NCBI RefSeq assembly: GCF_024713945.1
Contig: NC_134677.1
Location: 3,165,001 to 3,229,000, forward strand
Source of the DNA: Dermatophagoides farinae
Lineage: Eukaryota; Arthropoda; Arachnida; Sarcoptiformes; Pyroglyphidae
Reading direction: 5' to 3'
DNA length: 64,000 bases
The translations under genes and the position numbers were made by a program. The first letter of the stretch is position 1; each line of letters starts with the position of its first letter. Shown here in pieces: positions 11,389-26,100 of this stretch. A model generated the notes under the pieces. It saw only the letters and a list, made by a program, of their open reading frames with translations. It did no database searches and was not told the DNA's origin.

Positions 11389-13773
11389 CCATTGAAAATA
11401 GCACTATTGTACTGATATGTTTATGCAATCCATCATGACATTCAAAACATTCATCATCATATTCATTAAATGGATATTAATTACATTTTGACAACCGAAT
11501 TTCCTTGTATGTCGACGTTATTGTTATTTTTTTGTATGCCTATTTGTCGATGTATATTATACACTAATGATTATTATTCAATTGATTCGTTCATCATCAA
11601 TGTTTTTTTTATCTTGAATGCACTCGATATTTAATGAATAGTCAAACATCGTCGTTTTATTGACAACAACACAAACTTCAATAGATCATCATTCATCGAT
11701 TCATTCAACAATCGCTATTTAATTTCGTGATAATCAACCAAAAAAAAATTGAGATTAATATCAGAAAAATATTGAGTACACTTCTGCCATTTATAAATGG
11801 CTTGAACGGAAACAATGATGACGTTCGGTATGGGCCACCACCCCCAATAAATCATTTTTTTTTTTTTTTTGGTCATAATCATTTTTATTAATCGCTTTCG
11901 AACCCTTATAATCAATCAAATCAATCAGCCAATCATAGTATTATTACTTATTGATTGACGAAAACGTTGCAAAATAAAATAAAAAAAATCTTATGACCTC
12001 TAATATTTGTTTAAATAAAATTCCAAATAAGTAAAATTCAATTTGCAATACTTTCACGATTTGTATTCATGCACGTGGATATTTAATGTTTATTTTTTAT
12101 TATGTTTGACAAATATTATTATATTGAATTGAATATAGCTACAACTATCATTGCGATTCCAAAGATTAAATAAATAAATAAAAATCTTTTTCTAATCACC
12201 GAATGTTTGGTCTGATTTTTTTTTTATTTGGCTCATCTTGTGATCGATTGGCCAGCACGAACCGGCGCAAACCGGATTATTTTAATCAAGTGAAAAAAAA
12301 ACTTTTATTCAGTTGTCAACCGTAGTCAACAAATGGGAGGAGATACAGTTAGGAAAAAAAGATGCAAATATTCAAATTTATCGAGACCAAAAAATCTTTG
12401 ATCAGCTTTCACTAGCCTTGTTGTTTCAATATATATTGGCAATCAATAGTGCAGAATCAATTGAAAAGTAGAGGATACTGGTGCAAACTATAACTAGGCT
12501 AAACCAGATTCGAAGATCAAATAAAACAGTAATTTTATGTTATTACTAAAATACAATTACAATGGAAATGAATTTTTTTTTTTTTTTTTTTTGATCACTC
12601 ATTTATGACAGAAATCATATGACCATGGATAGGAACAAGAAATTCATCTAAATTGGTCGGAAATGTTATTCGATGGATGAATAAATCAAATGTCATAATC
12701 ATTATGAATGATAAATGATAATGATAAATATTTAATGATTATACAATTCTAGTAGGAAAAGGAAAGAAAACAACAATAGAAACGATATACCACTGTATTT
12801 AGGATTCGTTTTTTTTTCTTCCCTTTTGATATCATGAATCTGGTTTTTCCAATAAACAAACATAATAGCTAAATTATCATTAAATGGAAAAAGAAGAAGA
12901 AATCATGTGTCTGGTTGCTCGAATTAAACAACAACAACAACAACAAAACTATCGATCGATATTCAATTTTAAAATGATTGATTTTAAAATGGTTTTCAAA
13001 TTCTAAATGCCATCAAATTGTATAGAATCGAATTGATCGACGATTCTATCAAAACATAAACATCATGTTTGTAATGGTGTAATTTTAAAATTTATAAGCA
13101 AAAAAAAATTGAGGTCAAAATTTTCAAATTAGTTTTTATCAATTTGATTTATGTCCTAATACGTCATAATAAACATTATTTCAAGGATGAATGAAAGAAT
13201 TTAAAGAATAAAAAAAAAATTTTCTTTCCAAGCAAATTCTTGAAATATGACTGCTTGATGAATGTTTAGCTGATTTTTTAGTTGAATAACCGAATAAAAA
13301 AAATTTTTTTTACAAACAAACAAATAAAAATATCAAAATAATTTTATCAGGCAAATATCATCATCATCATCATCGAGTCGTTTATTTGATTTATCACACA
13401 CGAACAATTTCAACAAAAAGAGTGTTGTCATTGTTATTATTTACATAAATATAGCAACACATATTGTCAAGATGTCTTCCCCAAAGTCACAAGACTTGAT
13501 GATGATGATGATATATGGAACCATGTTTGGAAATATTTTTGATAATTATGAATGACTTCTACTAAAAGTGAAATGAAAAAAATGTTTCCATTATCATTTA
13601 GATGATTATTATCACAATTACATATGGTAGTGAAAAAAAAACAAACCTTCCAGCTACTGTTATTGATGATCATTTGAACTACCAGCGTTTAGCTTTAGCT
13701 ATTAATCAATGAATGACATATATCGATTGATAATGTTTGTCAAAGTATTTAATTCAGTTTGTTGCCGATTTAG
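11389..13773. other. 3' region of the F-box gene and spacer
   Basis: No confident coding sequence. Contains A/T homopolymers (a T run ending near 12591), a CAA run (12931-12946), a CAT run near 13360-13374 and possible polyadenylation signals (ATTAAA/AATAAA around 12166-12180). Short ORFs are A/T-driven. Confidence 0.6.
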
Positions 13774-13780
13774 TATAAAA
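13774..13780 (+). promoter_or_regulatory. TATA box for the SLC17 transporter gene
   Basis: TATAAAA lies about 195 bases before the start codon, in a region otherwise short of such boxes. Initiator-like TCA motifs follow about 21-30 bases downstream (TTCAAG at 13793, GTCAAC near 13803), the expected position for a metazoan core promoter. The leader would be about 170 bases. Confidence 0.5.
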
Positions 13781-13969
13781 TAGACTAGTCGCTTCAAGCA
13801 TTGTCAACACAACGATCATCGCCAACTAAATGACAAATGGATTGGCTATAACAATTTTTTCGTAAACGAACAATTTTTTTCTTCTTCTTCTTCTTCATTT
13901 TAAACAGCATCAGTTATCCCGTATTGAAGTGATTAATCTTTTGATAAAGGTCTCAAAGAATCTGTAATC

Positions 13970-15795
13970 ATGCGATATTGTCAGCTTTCAAGCTTCAGCC
14001 ATATCTATTTGGATGAATATAAAGAACCGAAACCATCATTATTATGTTCGATACGGGTACTGATTGCTTTGTTGTCAATGTTGGGAACATCCATAATGTA
14101 TATAACTCGAGTAAATTTAAATATTGCCATATTGGCCATGGTACAATCTAAAGATTCTGATCCTGCTTTGAAAACTATCGAAATGTTGGCAAATTCATCC
14201 ACCAATATTTTACTCAATAATCCTCCAGCCGTGATCAACCAACAAATGGTACTTGAACCAATTCCATTGGAGACACATGGAAACGGAGAATTCGAATGGA
14301 CACCTCCACAACAAGGAATTATTCTTGGATCATTTTTTTATGGTATGTTTTAATAATAATCTTTTCCATTTAAACGATTAATAAACTAATCAAATGAAAT
14401 TCATTACATAGGCTATCTATCGACACAAGTGATTGGAGGACGTCTAGCCGAATCATATATACCGCCAGATAAGCTCATTTTCATTGCTTTATCCTCTTCG
14501 GGAATCATTAATTTACTGACACCATTTCTTGCACGAAATTCATGGCTATTGTTCATTTGTAGCCGAATTTTATTGGGCGCTTTTCAAGGAGTAGTTTATC
14601 CTGCATTTTATTGTCTATTTTCTCGATGGATCCCATCAAATGAACGTAGTACATTTGTACCTTGGCTCGATGCTGGAAGCATTATGGGAACAATACTCAT
14701 ATCAGCTTCATCGGGAAAAATAATCTTATATTTTTCCAATTTTGGTGGCTGGCCTGTTGTATTCTACTTTTCAGGTAATTCGATCAATTAATAACCAGTC
14801 TGAATTGTAAAATAATCAATCAATTTTTATGGATAAATCTGACAGGTGCTTTGGCTTTATTATGGAGCTTGTTGTGGATTAGTTTTGTTCGATCAAATCC
14901 AGAGGATCATCCTTTGATTACAAAAGAAGAGCTCAGTTTATTGTCAAACGATAAACAAAGCCAACAACAAGATAATCAATCAAACAATATTAGTCCATAT
15001 TGGTTTAATATATTGACTTCACCGATATTTCTTGGAGTTTTGGCCACTAAAATCTGTTATGGCGTTGTCTTTGATTTCGTTAGTCAAAAAATTCCAGCTT
15101 ATTTACAAGGCGTAATTGGTTTACCTGTAGATGAGACTGGCATATCATTCTCATTCATTATGATCGGCTATATGGGGACATTGCTTTCATGTGGTGCCAT
15201 TGCAGACTATCTAATCAAAAATTCTTCACTAAGAACCGCAACTATACGAAAATTATTTCAATTTACATCAGCAATGATAATGATCGTATCATTGTTATTG
15301 ATATCGGAAATCGGATTATCAAAATGGCCAAATGTATTCTTGTTGGCCGCATTAATGCTTGGTTATGGATTCACATCAGGAGGTGATTTACCTTCAGTCG
15401 TCGACATTAGTGGTCCACTTTCAGGAACGGTATTTGCCTTGATGAATACACTTTGCTCTATCAGTGGATTTATGGTACCATATTTGGTTGGCATTGTAAT
15501 TGCTCCATCACCTACATCTGTTAATCTATGGCGATGTTTATTTATTTCTGGTGCCATCATAATGGGCATTGGTTTAATTTCATTTGTAACATTTTCATCG
15601 GCAAATCTTCAAACACATTGGTTCCGTCAAAAAGAATCCGATGAAAAAGAGGCATTGAAAATCCCTGTTGTTCAATTAGAATATAAAAATTCATTATCAT
15701 TGAGCCTGGTGCCGCCTTCCAATTACATTCCAAGATATGATACATTCCCCATCGGATCAGTGGACAATCGATATCAAAGAAGTTTCAATATCTAG
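13970..15795 (+). CDS. SLC17-family anion transporter (sialin / phosphate cotransporter-like MFS protein)
   Basis: Three exons, 13970-14342, 14412-14774 and 14846-15795, with 69 and 71 bp introns, give 561 residues. It is a major-facilitator membrane protein with about 12 predicted helices. The first helix follows LCSIRVLIALLS and leads into YITRVNLNIAILAM, the typical SLC17 start. A luminal loop precedes the hallmark QQGIILGSFFYGYLSTQ and GGRLAE. GAFQGVVYPAFYCLFSRWIP then NERS matches the substrate-pathway region of sialin and vesicular glutamate transporters. Family members move sialic acid, glutamate, nucleotides or phosphate, driven by H+ or Na+. The substrate cannot be assigned here. The C-terminus is a hydrophilic tail ending IPRYDTFPIGSVDNRY. 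Confidence 0.92.
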
Positions 15796-15940
15796 TCTCA
15801 TTATTTGTAAACAATTTCAATTTCATCATTGTTTTTCATTCTATGTATAAAATTTGTTATGCATCCTGTACATTATATATTCATTACTTACAATAATTTT
15901 TTTTTTCGATCAAAAATCATGATTCAACGTTAAGTATACA

Positions 15941-15946
15941 AATAAA
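15941..15946 (+). terminator. Poly(A) signal AATAAA of the SLC17 gene
   Basis: A canonical hexamer about 145 bases after the SLC17 stop codon, preceded by T-rich sequence. Confidence 0.5.
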
Positions 15947-18900
15947 AAAAATGAATGAAAATTATGACAGCTAATTTTCCAATCAAATATTAATTGAATT
16001 GATTTCAATTCCAAGGTATTTATAATGATAAACAAAAAAAAACAGGGTTATACACCAGATACACATACACACAGTTTTATTAAAAAATCAATTTTTTTTT
16101 TGGCACACCATTACACATATCAATGTGATTTGTTTTCAATGTCGTAATTTCAACAATTTTTTTTGTTGATGTATTGTGCATTTACACATCCATCATCATC
16201 ATCATAATCAACAACAACAACAACAGCAACGCCCTAATTAACAAACTTTTTCAAACTTGCACTTTTTTTTACATTTTCCCTCAACAACGATTCAAGAATC
16301 TTTTTTTTCCATTTACATTAATACATTTATATATCCACAATCATTCTCACCATTATGGACATTCAATGTTCAATTATGATCATGATGATGATGATGATGA
16401 TGATGGGTGTGTGTGTGTGTAAACGTGTGAATTATTCACTTGGAAAATGTTGAACGGTTGCTTTAATTTGTTCAGATCTTGATATCGATTTCAGTTTTAC
16501 GTAATAATTTACATGGACAAATGAATCATGCAATAAACAAAGACCGGATTACAATAATAAAAGACAAAAGGAATACAGGGCAAAAACAATGATATGTACA
16601 AAATGTAGAAAGATTTATAATAAAAATAGAGATATGATGAATAGAAAAATGAAAGTTGGTAATAATCTGCAAAAAAAATAATTACAAAGGTTTCATTGGT
16701 TTTAACACCTGAAAACAGGTGATGACGACGATGATGATGAAGATGATATATGAATAGACAGTAATTATTGTGAAAATTGAAATAAAAACTTACGAAATGT
16801 ATTTTTCTTTTCTTTTCTTTTGGTACATTATTTCAAACTTTTATTCAATCATCTGGCAATTTAATTTAATTCATTTTTTTTTGCATTTGGACATTGTTGG
16901 AATTGTTTAAAATTTGTTTATGAACAACAAAAAAAAAGAAAATTGAATTGAAATAAAAAATCATTTTGAAGATTTTATCTAGCTATCTGATTATGTATGT
17001 GTGTGTGCGTTTGTGTGTGTGGCAAGTGATGAAAATGGAAAATAAAATATATTTATCGATTAATCTCTAATATTGATGTTTGTGATTAACATTTTATACC
17101 ATCCAGATGAATAAAAATATATATATTTTGGCCAAGATAAACAAAAAAAAAAAAAAACAAAATGTTTGTTGCCACCACAAGGTGTGATGGCCATTGATCG
17201 TCACTGCCACCGCCCATCATACGAAATGAATAAATACAACAAAATCAATGAAGACGGCGCCCAATGTTTGTTGTTCATTCCTAATCCTGTCTATCTGTCG
17301 GTCTGTCAATTGATTTTTTTTTTTTAGTTTTCTGAATAAGCTTTTGTATAATCAATATCGAATTTTTTTTATTCTATGTTCCATTTTTATACAAATGCAA
17401 TATAACAATAATCAACATCAATAAAATAGTTTGTAGAATGATTCGAACCATTCACAAATCACTAATGGAGGAGAGCTAGAGAGAGAGAGAGAAAGGCTAA
17501 GTACAGTTAGTTGAACAAAAACAACAACAAAAAAAATGACTGAAAATCAATTTTCAATGTAGACATTTGATTGGTCATCAAATTCGATCACCATGATGAT
17601 GTTGATGTTAGTAAAGAAAAAAAAATTGTTTTGAAAGTGATTTGAAATTTGTTAGAATTTTCCATTCACTTTCACCCAATATGATGATAAAATAAATATG
17701 ACCAAATGAAAATGAAAATGAAAATGGTAAAGGAAATTGTCCATTTCGATTTCGTTTATTATGTTGATGATGATCGAATAAATCTTTAGTCACGAATATA
17801 TTAATGATGATGATGATGATGCCATCGCTAGGTCACTATCACATTATTTTTATTTATTTTACCTTTTTTTTCATCAAATTTTAACATTGAATTCAAAAAA
17901 ACAAGTAATCTTTTCTGTTTGTAGTTTGTTCGATTATTATTATCATTATTAATCGTAATGTTAACAAATTATTCGTTTAAAACATCATCCAAACATGTAA
18001 AACTTAAAACGTGTTGAAGATGAACAAAGGATTTACTGTGTGTGTGTGCATGTGTGTTAGATGTGTTGTATTTATTTTCAATGTCGATATTGTTCTTTTT
18101 CTTTCACGTAAAACATGGATTTAATTTTTGAATTAAAGAAAAATCTACCTGTGTTCTTATTAGCATCATCATCAAGCAACAATAAAGTAATGAACACTGA
18201 AAAATTAGACTTATTTGAATAAGACTAATAAAAAAAATCACATCATTATCATTATCATCATCAGTTTGCCATATTAAACAAAACAAAACAAAACAAAAAA
18301 AACATTCACACATAAACACAAAGACAATTTCTATTGCATTTTTTCTAAGGATCGTCTTCATTATCGTGAGTGTGAATTACGAATTCAATCTAATTTGTTT
18401 ATTGTTGTCAATGGAATCACGTGTGTGTGTGTGTGCGATCATCTTTTTTTTTCTTCTCTACTTTTCTTTCGGCAATAATTTGTTTGTTTGTTCTCTTCGA
18501 GTAGGAGTTGATTGGTAATAATTAAGTTTTCATCTAAACACACACACATACGTATTGTAATTCAACAGTAATGTTTACCACAACCTTGAATAAAAATCAA
18601 ACTTCCTTTTTTTTCGTTTCTCAATTCATCATTCAACGAATTCAATCCATTATATATCCGGATTAATTGATAGTTTTGGATTGTTTCATTTCATTTTTTG
18701 TTTTGTTTTGTTTATTCATTGCAATTGATAACTGGATTCACTGACTTTTTGATTTGATTTCAATTTTTTTTTTTTTTTTTTTGATTGTTATTGTTATAGT
18801 CATTACAAGACAAAAGATTTTTTTTGTTTGTTGTTGTTGTTGTGTGAATAGATTGAGCAATGCAAATGCTACCTGTTGAATTAATTTTGATATGAAGAAA

Positions 18901-20068
18901 GCTAAAAAATTGTGAGTTTCGAGGCTAACAACTATTTTTTGTTTTTCGTGTTGAATTTTGAGCCCAATTGAATTAAAAAAAAATTATTACAGTTATATTA
19001 ATAAAATGAAATTGAAACACATGATGACATTGATGTGTTTAGTCTATTCTTTTTTTTGTAAATATTAATAATCTGTTTTTTTTTCATGAAATTATTTTTG
19101 ATATTGTTCTTCCAAATTGATTGAATCATTGAGTGTGATTGAAAATAATTTCAGAAAAAATATTTGCAAATTTGATTATTGTTAATAAATCAAATTGAAT
19201 TATACAATGAATGAATGAATGAATGTGTCTATGTTATTCATTCGATAATCATTTTTAATCTTCCGGTATTAGCCACATGATGATAATGATTGTCACCAAT
19301 TGTTGTGAATCATCATCATCATCATCAACAGAAAACTTTTTCACTTAAAAACTTAATAACATTATTATATCTTCATAGTTCATTTAATAATCAACCAACT
19401 GTCACGTATCCGTAACATATTAAAATATTTACAATTCGATTCAATGGACAGCTAACGGAAAATATTTAATGAGAACGTTACAATTTTTTTTTCTTCTTCA
19501 TCCGGATTGTGAATTTTTTTTTTATTTTTTTTTTATTATCAAATTAATATGGTAGGAATGGATATTCAATTCTTGTCTTAATTTACATGATGATATGTAA
19601 AGTATTCAAATTATTATACAATATAAATCATTCTAAATTGCTTTAATTACATTAGATAAGGTGGGAAACAGACATAACCATCCACAGTACAGCACTGACA
19701 ACAACAATATGAAAAGGAAGTCATTACATATCTATAGATGCTTTTGTCTAAAAAAAAAGAAATTTTTTTTTTTCATCGTTTGATAAAGTGAAAAAAAAAT
19801 TCAAAAGATTTTTTTTTTATTTTATATCCAGGATATATAATCTTCTCAACATTTTATGGGGTTGACATGTATATACACTACCGTTACTATTGTTGAATTT
19901 GGAAAAAAAAGAAAGATTGTTGCTTTTACAAGCAAGCCTTGTGAATTGAAATTTTTTTTTTTCAGTTACATATGCTGCCAACACGTTTAGCATAGAGAAT
20001 AAATGTGGATGCGGCCACATTTTGCTTCACTGATGATAAGACCAAACACATCATCATCATTTTTGTTC

Positions 20069-20092
20069 GTGTGTGTGTGTGTGTGTGTGTGT
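20069..20092. repeat. (GT)12 microsatellite
   Basis: An uninterrupted 24-base GT run, among the longest dinucleotide arrays in the window. A second run lies about 280 bp to the right (20368-20386). Confidence 0.95.
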
Positions 20093-23057
20093 CGACATAT
20101 TTTGAACGCGTTTTTGTTATGTCAATTATATTTTAGACATTTAAAGTGAAAGATTAAAATGAAATAAATTGGAATTAAACTGGAATAAAACACTACCACT
20201 ATTACTGATGCGACAATTGCTCAAAAAAAAAAAATTTTCCATTTTTTTTCCCTTGCCGTTAATAGTTTTAACGATAACAATTTAATGTTATTATTATCAT
20301 TATCTTCATTTTCTGTTTGACGAAAATTTTCATCTACATACATAGATGAGAATTTTGTCAATTGGTCTGTGTGTGTGTGTGTGTGTATTGGTCCGTGACA
20401 CACGTGTTTCATTTGATTTATGTGTCATCCAATTATCAATATCGATTATAGTCGATTATATCAAATTTATAATTGAATTTATATGTAATTGAAGCAGATG
20501 GTTTTTTTGAAATCAAAAAAAAAATAATGATAAATTATTACGCAACATCTTATAAAGTGAATCTGATGATAGATGATGAATCACAGGACCAAAACTACTT
20601 TTGTCCATAGATGACTATGGTATAATTATCCTAACAATAATTTGACCGACATTTTCTATATGAAATAATTTCTGTATCTACAAAATAAAGTCTTTCTCAT
20701 GTCATTTGTTGTTGTTCTTGTTCAATGACAATGATTGATATGTATTCAATTGTTACGATTAAATCAAAATGACGATTCAGATAAAAACAACAACATGGTG
20801 ATGATTGATTTTTATGATGAGATAAACAGTTCTGACAGACAGATGTGCTTCAGCAATCAATTGATTGACTAAAAAAAAAAAATAATGGATCGATCGATTA
20901 TATCGTCATATTCCCACCATTACACATTCCACTATACTATGCACAGATTTATCATGGACCAATCAATTGATCGATTTATTTGATCAAAATGGTAACGATC
21001 TAATTAGATGACATTAGCTCTTACACAAAGATAATAATAAAACAATGCCAAATTTTTTTTTTTTTTTTACAATTAGATTCGAGCCTCCCACATCACAATA
21101 AATTTTTGTTCACGATCATGAACCCGTTAAATGTATCAATGAAAACGAATGTCAAGATACAAAAAAAGAAGGATGAACGGGTGTGAAAACGTGATTCAAA
21201 AAATGATAATAATTCAACACATTAACTACATTCAGTTGTTCCGTTCAAAAATTTTATATTTCAAAAAGAAAAAAAATCAAAATTTTAAAACACTACACAT
21301 TATCAACAATTTCAATGTCTTTTGGCTACTGGTTGTTGCAAAAAGGCGTGTCACCAGTCAGTCATTAGGCGTGTGCCATTCATTTTCAAACTCATTTATC
21401 TATCTGGATTCACATAACAATCTATCATTCATTCATCAACGACATTTGTTCCATAATTATATTTTTAGCTGATTCCAAAATGATTTCATTTTCTTTTGTC
21501 ATTTTTCTCTTTTTTAGTCATCGTCTCACTATTCGAACTTTAAACTATGAAAGATTGAAAAATTGAGACAACTTTATAATTGTCTAAAATGAGTTAATCA
21601 CAAATGAGCATTGTTGTATATCGAACTAAGTAAAGGAAAAAAAACTCTTTCAGAACCATCATTCTTTGGATCTCAATCTATCATTTCATAGGCCTCTCAT
21701 ATATAATGATCCTGCTGATTGGGAGTCTGACTACTACTTATAGTGATCAATCAAGCAATCAGAATAGTGACATTTTTTTTCTTCATCACATACAGCGATA
21801 AGAAAAAAAACAAATTGTTTTTCATCGAATAAACAACAACAGAAAAAGTGGAAATTGATAGTTGACAATTGGTTTAATTTTTTTTTTATTATCACTTCAT
21901 AAAACACCACCAATTTTAATTTAAAAATCAGGATTGACATATGAATTAAGCAAAAAAAAACATGGTCCATAATTAACATGATGAATGAATTCATTTCATA
22001 TCAAACACACTCTATTGGCAACGTTTTCGCAGAAGCGAAATAAACCCGTTGAAAAAAATTGATATTTTCTAATTTTGAATCCAAATGATCTACATTCAAT
22101 TTTTTTTCCTTGAACACGATAAAGAAGAGAAAGTAAGAAGAAAAAACTTGTAAATCGAAAATAAAAACGGTTCATCGATGTTCATCACTTTTATTTTTTC
22201 TTTGGTAACGACAAACAACGCCGTTAGATGTTATATTTGTGACAGTGTGGAAAGAAGTGGTGAACAAAAAAACAATTTTACCTGAAGTTGAACAGGTTTT
22301 CGCGGCAATGTTTTTTTTCTTCTTCTGTTGTTGGCACCAACTTTCGCCCATTCGATGGACGATATAGTTTTGTTTTGAATTGATAATGATTATGATGATG
22401 AAAAAAAGAAGAGAAAGAAAAAAAAAGAAGAAAAGAGAAGTTCGTTTTTTTTCCTTTTTCTCTTATAATTTGCTTGAATATTTGTTGTTGGATCCATTCT
22501 CCCCATAAAGAAAGTAATAGTTTTATATCCGATCATATGTTGTTAGTTTCAAGTTGTATCTTGACTTGAAATCATCGCTATCATCTTTGTTGACTTTGTC
22601 TTTATTTTTTTTAAAAAATTTGTTTTTGTTGTTGACATGTCTTCACGAACCATGATTCTTATGGATGAATGCAGCTAATAAAATCAACAATCTTAGTGAA
22701 GATAAAAAAAATGTGGCAATTTTTTCTATTATTGTTGTTGCTTTGTTGAAAATTGTTCATCGATCGTGTTTACTTGATTTTTTTTCTGATTTCCGAAATA
22801 AAATTGTCACCGCAAAAAAAAGAATTTTTTTTTGTGTTCAATAATATATGTCTGTCATTTTTTTTGGGGCATTCAATTTCTTGGTGAATATTGGATAGAA
22901 AAAAAACGACCATTGTATTTGTTTCATATGAATCGGTTTTTTCAAATGGATTTCCATTCAATCCATACATGTAATAATAATAATAATAATCAACGACAAA
23001 AATTGCAAGTTTTAGACAATAATCAACAAAAACACAAACAAACAGCCAAAGGAATGA

Positions 23058-23160
23058 TGATCAAAAGAAATTATCATATTTTTGTCGGTAACAATAACCG
23101 GATGATGATGGCCATGACAACAACATCCATGTTACACACTTGTTGTTACATCATTTTTAT
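23058..23160 (+). other. Candidate leader exon encoding a hydrophobic N-terminus
   Basis: From an ATG at 23058 an open frame encodes a basic then hydrophobic stretch ending SMLHTCCYIIFIG, directly followed by a consensus donor GTAAGT at 23161. This is the form of a signal-peptide exon. No downstream exon in the next 7 kb could be matched to it. It may be an alternative first exon of the chitin deacetylase gene, or chance. Confidence 0.2.
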
Positions 23161-26100
23161 TGGTAAGTTATTTATTTTTTTTTTCTTCATTTCATAATGC
23201 ATTTAATTATTCGTGTGATGATAGAACGAAAATCATTATGGAAAAAAATAGAAATTTATTTCCAATTGTATCATCGTATATTTTTGAAATCATTTTATTT
23301 TTTCAATTTACACTCAATGTATCCAGTAGTTTGAAAATATTTTCTACTCACGAATTCGATTGAATGTCATCGAAAAGTACAATTGATTGAATTTTTTTCT
23401 GTTTTGTTTTGTTTTGTTTCACCACCACACCATTTTCTATAGAAAAAAAATGTTATTAATACTGAATTCATAATGTAAAATTCACAAAAATTTATAACAT
23501 TCCATTTACAGCATATTCAACATTGATCATCAACGATGGATAATGAAACTAAAAAGGTTTTGAAAATTGAAAAATTTTAACATCGTTTATCGTCCTTTCG
23601 CTCACTCTCTCTCTTTGCTCTTGCTTGGGCATAAGAAGCACTGATTGATTTTGATTAAAATCCTAAAAAAGCTAATTTTAAAAAAACCTTACAAACCTTC
23701 TTAACCTTTGCCAACCTTCTCATCAGTACATTTTAAAGTTTTTTTTTTGCTTCAGAAATACAAATCTACGGTCAGCACTTGTCATTCAATATTAAAATGA
23801 ATGAATTCATTTAAAGTTCATATACAAAAAGATATGATGATGAGTATTAACGAGAAATGATGATGAGACATGCAAAATCAAATGAAAATGAAGTACGAGA
23901 AAAAATTATAAATATCTGATGCAAGTAAAAAAAAAGAAAATTGAATTAATTAATTTGTTTCAGGCAGTTTGTCTCTTGATTATTCATGATGAATTTTATT
24001 TCGTTGAACAAAATAAAGTTATTCTGTCTGAAAAAAATGACATTCAACAATGAAAATGACAAAACAGTTTTAGGCATACAAAATTTTAACTCATCATTAT
24101 GATAATGATGTTGTTTTACATGCATACACCAATCACATCGATTTTAGGGAGAATTTGTTGATTTTGAATCCTTTTTTCATGAATATTGTTTTAGTTCTAA
24201 TCATCTATGATCTGTTGGATTAGCATCCTTTCATTTGCATTCATTTTGCCAAATAAAATCTGTTCCAATTCATCAATAATTGAAATAATATAAACCACAA
24301 TCTCTAACTGTTGTGTGTTATAGTAGAAAAATCAATTTGGCAAAGTATTTTTTTTTTTTTTTTTTTTTTTTGATTTTGAATTTGCCCCTAAGAAGCGTCC
24401 ACTCCTCTACACAATGTTAAGATATTTATTCATTCAATATTCATTGAAAATTAAGCAAATTATTCTGATTTGATTCAATAAGCCTTTACTTTGTTCCATC
24501 CTTATTACAATTGATCTTCATGTTTGAATAAAAAAGTTCACAATCTCTATAATTTTTTTACAATAATAAATTTTTTTTTTTTTTTTTGGTGGAACCATTT
24601 TTCGATTATGCATATGTTATATTGGAACAACAATTTTCATCATTGAAATCTATTGAAAAAATTCATTGATCCAAATATATTGTATGATTTTCCATCATCA
24701 TCCACCTTTATTTGTCAGTGAAAGTGAATATTTGATTTTGTTTTTCTCTTTCATAATCATTTCAACCATTCGATTGTATTGTTCTCGATTATCATCAAAA
24801 ATGACTGATTGACTGATTGTACAAACAGTTCATATTCATGGCAAATTTATAAAAAAAATGATAAATTCTAATTTGAAAAGTGAATTAAATTGATTTGAAT
24901 TTTCGTTTTCTTTGCCTTTCGTTTGCTTCTTTGATTGTTTTTATATTACTTCATGATTTGTTTACTGTTAATTTTGTTATATGCAGATGATAATAATTAT
25001 TTTTTTTTCTTTCAATCATTAGATTGATTGAACTCAATCGATCAAGCCAATAAGACATTGATGATGATTTGAATGAAAATGAAATTGTTGCAATAGAAAT
25101 CATAAACATTTAATGTAGATCAGATTTTTCAAGGTTCTATTAATTCATACGTAGATGGATACTACTCATTAGTTTTCATTATTTCGTCCACGTTTTTTTT
25201 TGGTCGTATTATCCATGGAAAAAATCTGTTGCTAAATATCGATGGCAATAAAATTACTTTTTTTTGAATTTGTGTTGATCTATCTTGACTACTGTTTGAT
25301 TATGTTTGACATTCATCATTATAATGTCTTCTAATTTGATGATTATTATTAAATTCATCATTTCAAGTTTACGATTATTTTTTACGATTCTTTTCCATAT
25401 ACGATTTTGATGATGAAAAAGAGTTCAATCAATCGATTCAATCAAATTTGAAATTATTCATGTTGATTCATTCAATTATATTGCTATAAAATTTACGGTC
25501 ACATTACGAATTACAATTGGCTTTTACAATTTAAAAATGAAAATTTAATCATCACGAATGCGTTGTTTGTATATTGTATGCATGAACTTTTGGATTATAA
25601 TCGAATGAAAAAAAAATATTTTTCTTTTTACTTGATTTACATTCGACGGAAAAAAATTCAAAATTCAAAATGCATGTCATTATGCTTCATTGGAACGTTT
25701 TCATATCTATATGACCCATAGAAATAATGATAATTTATCAATCATAAATTTTATTATCGAATCGAATTGATGATGATGGTGATGAATTGGAAAGAAGAGT
25801 TTTCAACGAGAAAAATAATCAACAACGAAATAGTAATCATCATCATGTTTTCATCACAAAATAAATTATGGATTTGTGAATTATTATTGACGCAAATTAT
25901 AATCAGGACACGTACATAGATAATAATTAATCTAGATCATCTTTGATAAATCGGATGGGCCGAACGATACACGAACATCAGCATCATCAATTGCACGTGA
26001 ATATTTTTCGGTAGCAGCTTCCATCGATTTTGAATTTTTGTTTTTTTAATACGATAACATTTTTTTTATAATTATATCGATACACGCACACAAATGGCAA

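Noticed and set aside
15189-15386. Second-frame ORF inside the SLC17 gene
   Set aside because: It lies wholly within an exon with a clear transporter frame; no independent start context or similarity.
16378-16420. CAT/GAT and GT repeat clusters as possible CRISPR-like arrays
   Set aside because: They are simple di- and trinucleotide microsatellites without unique spacers.
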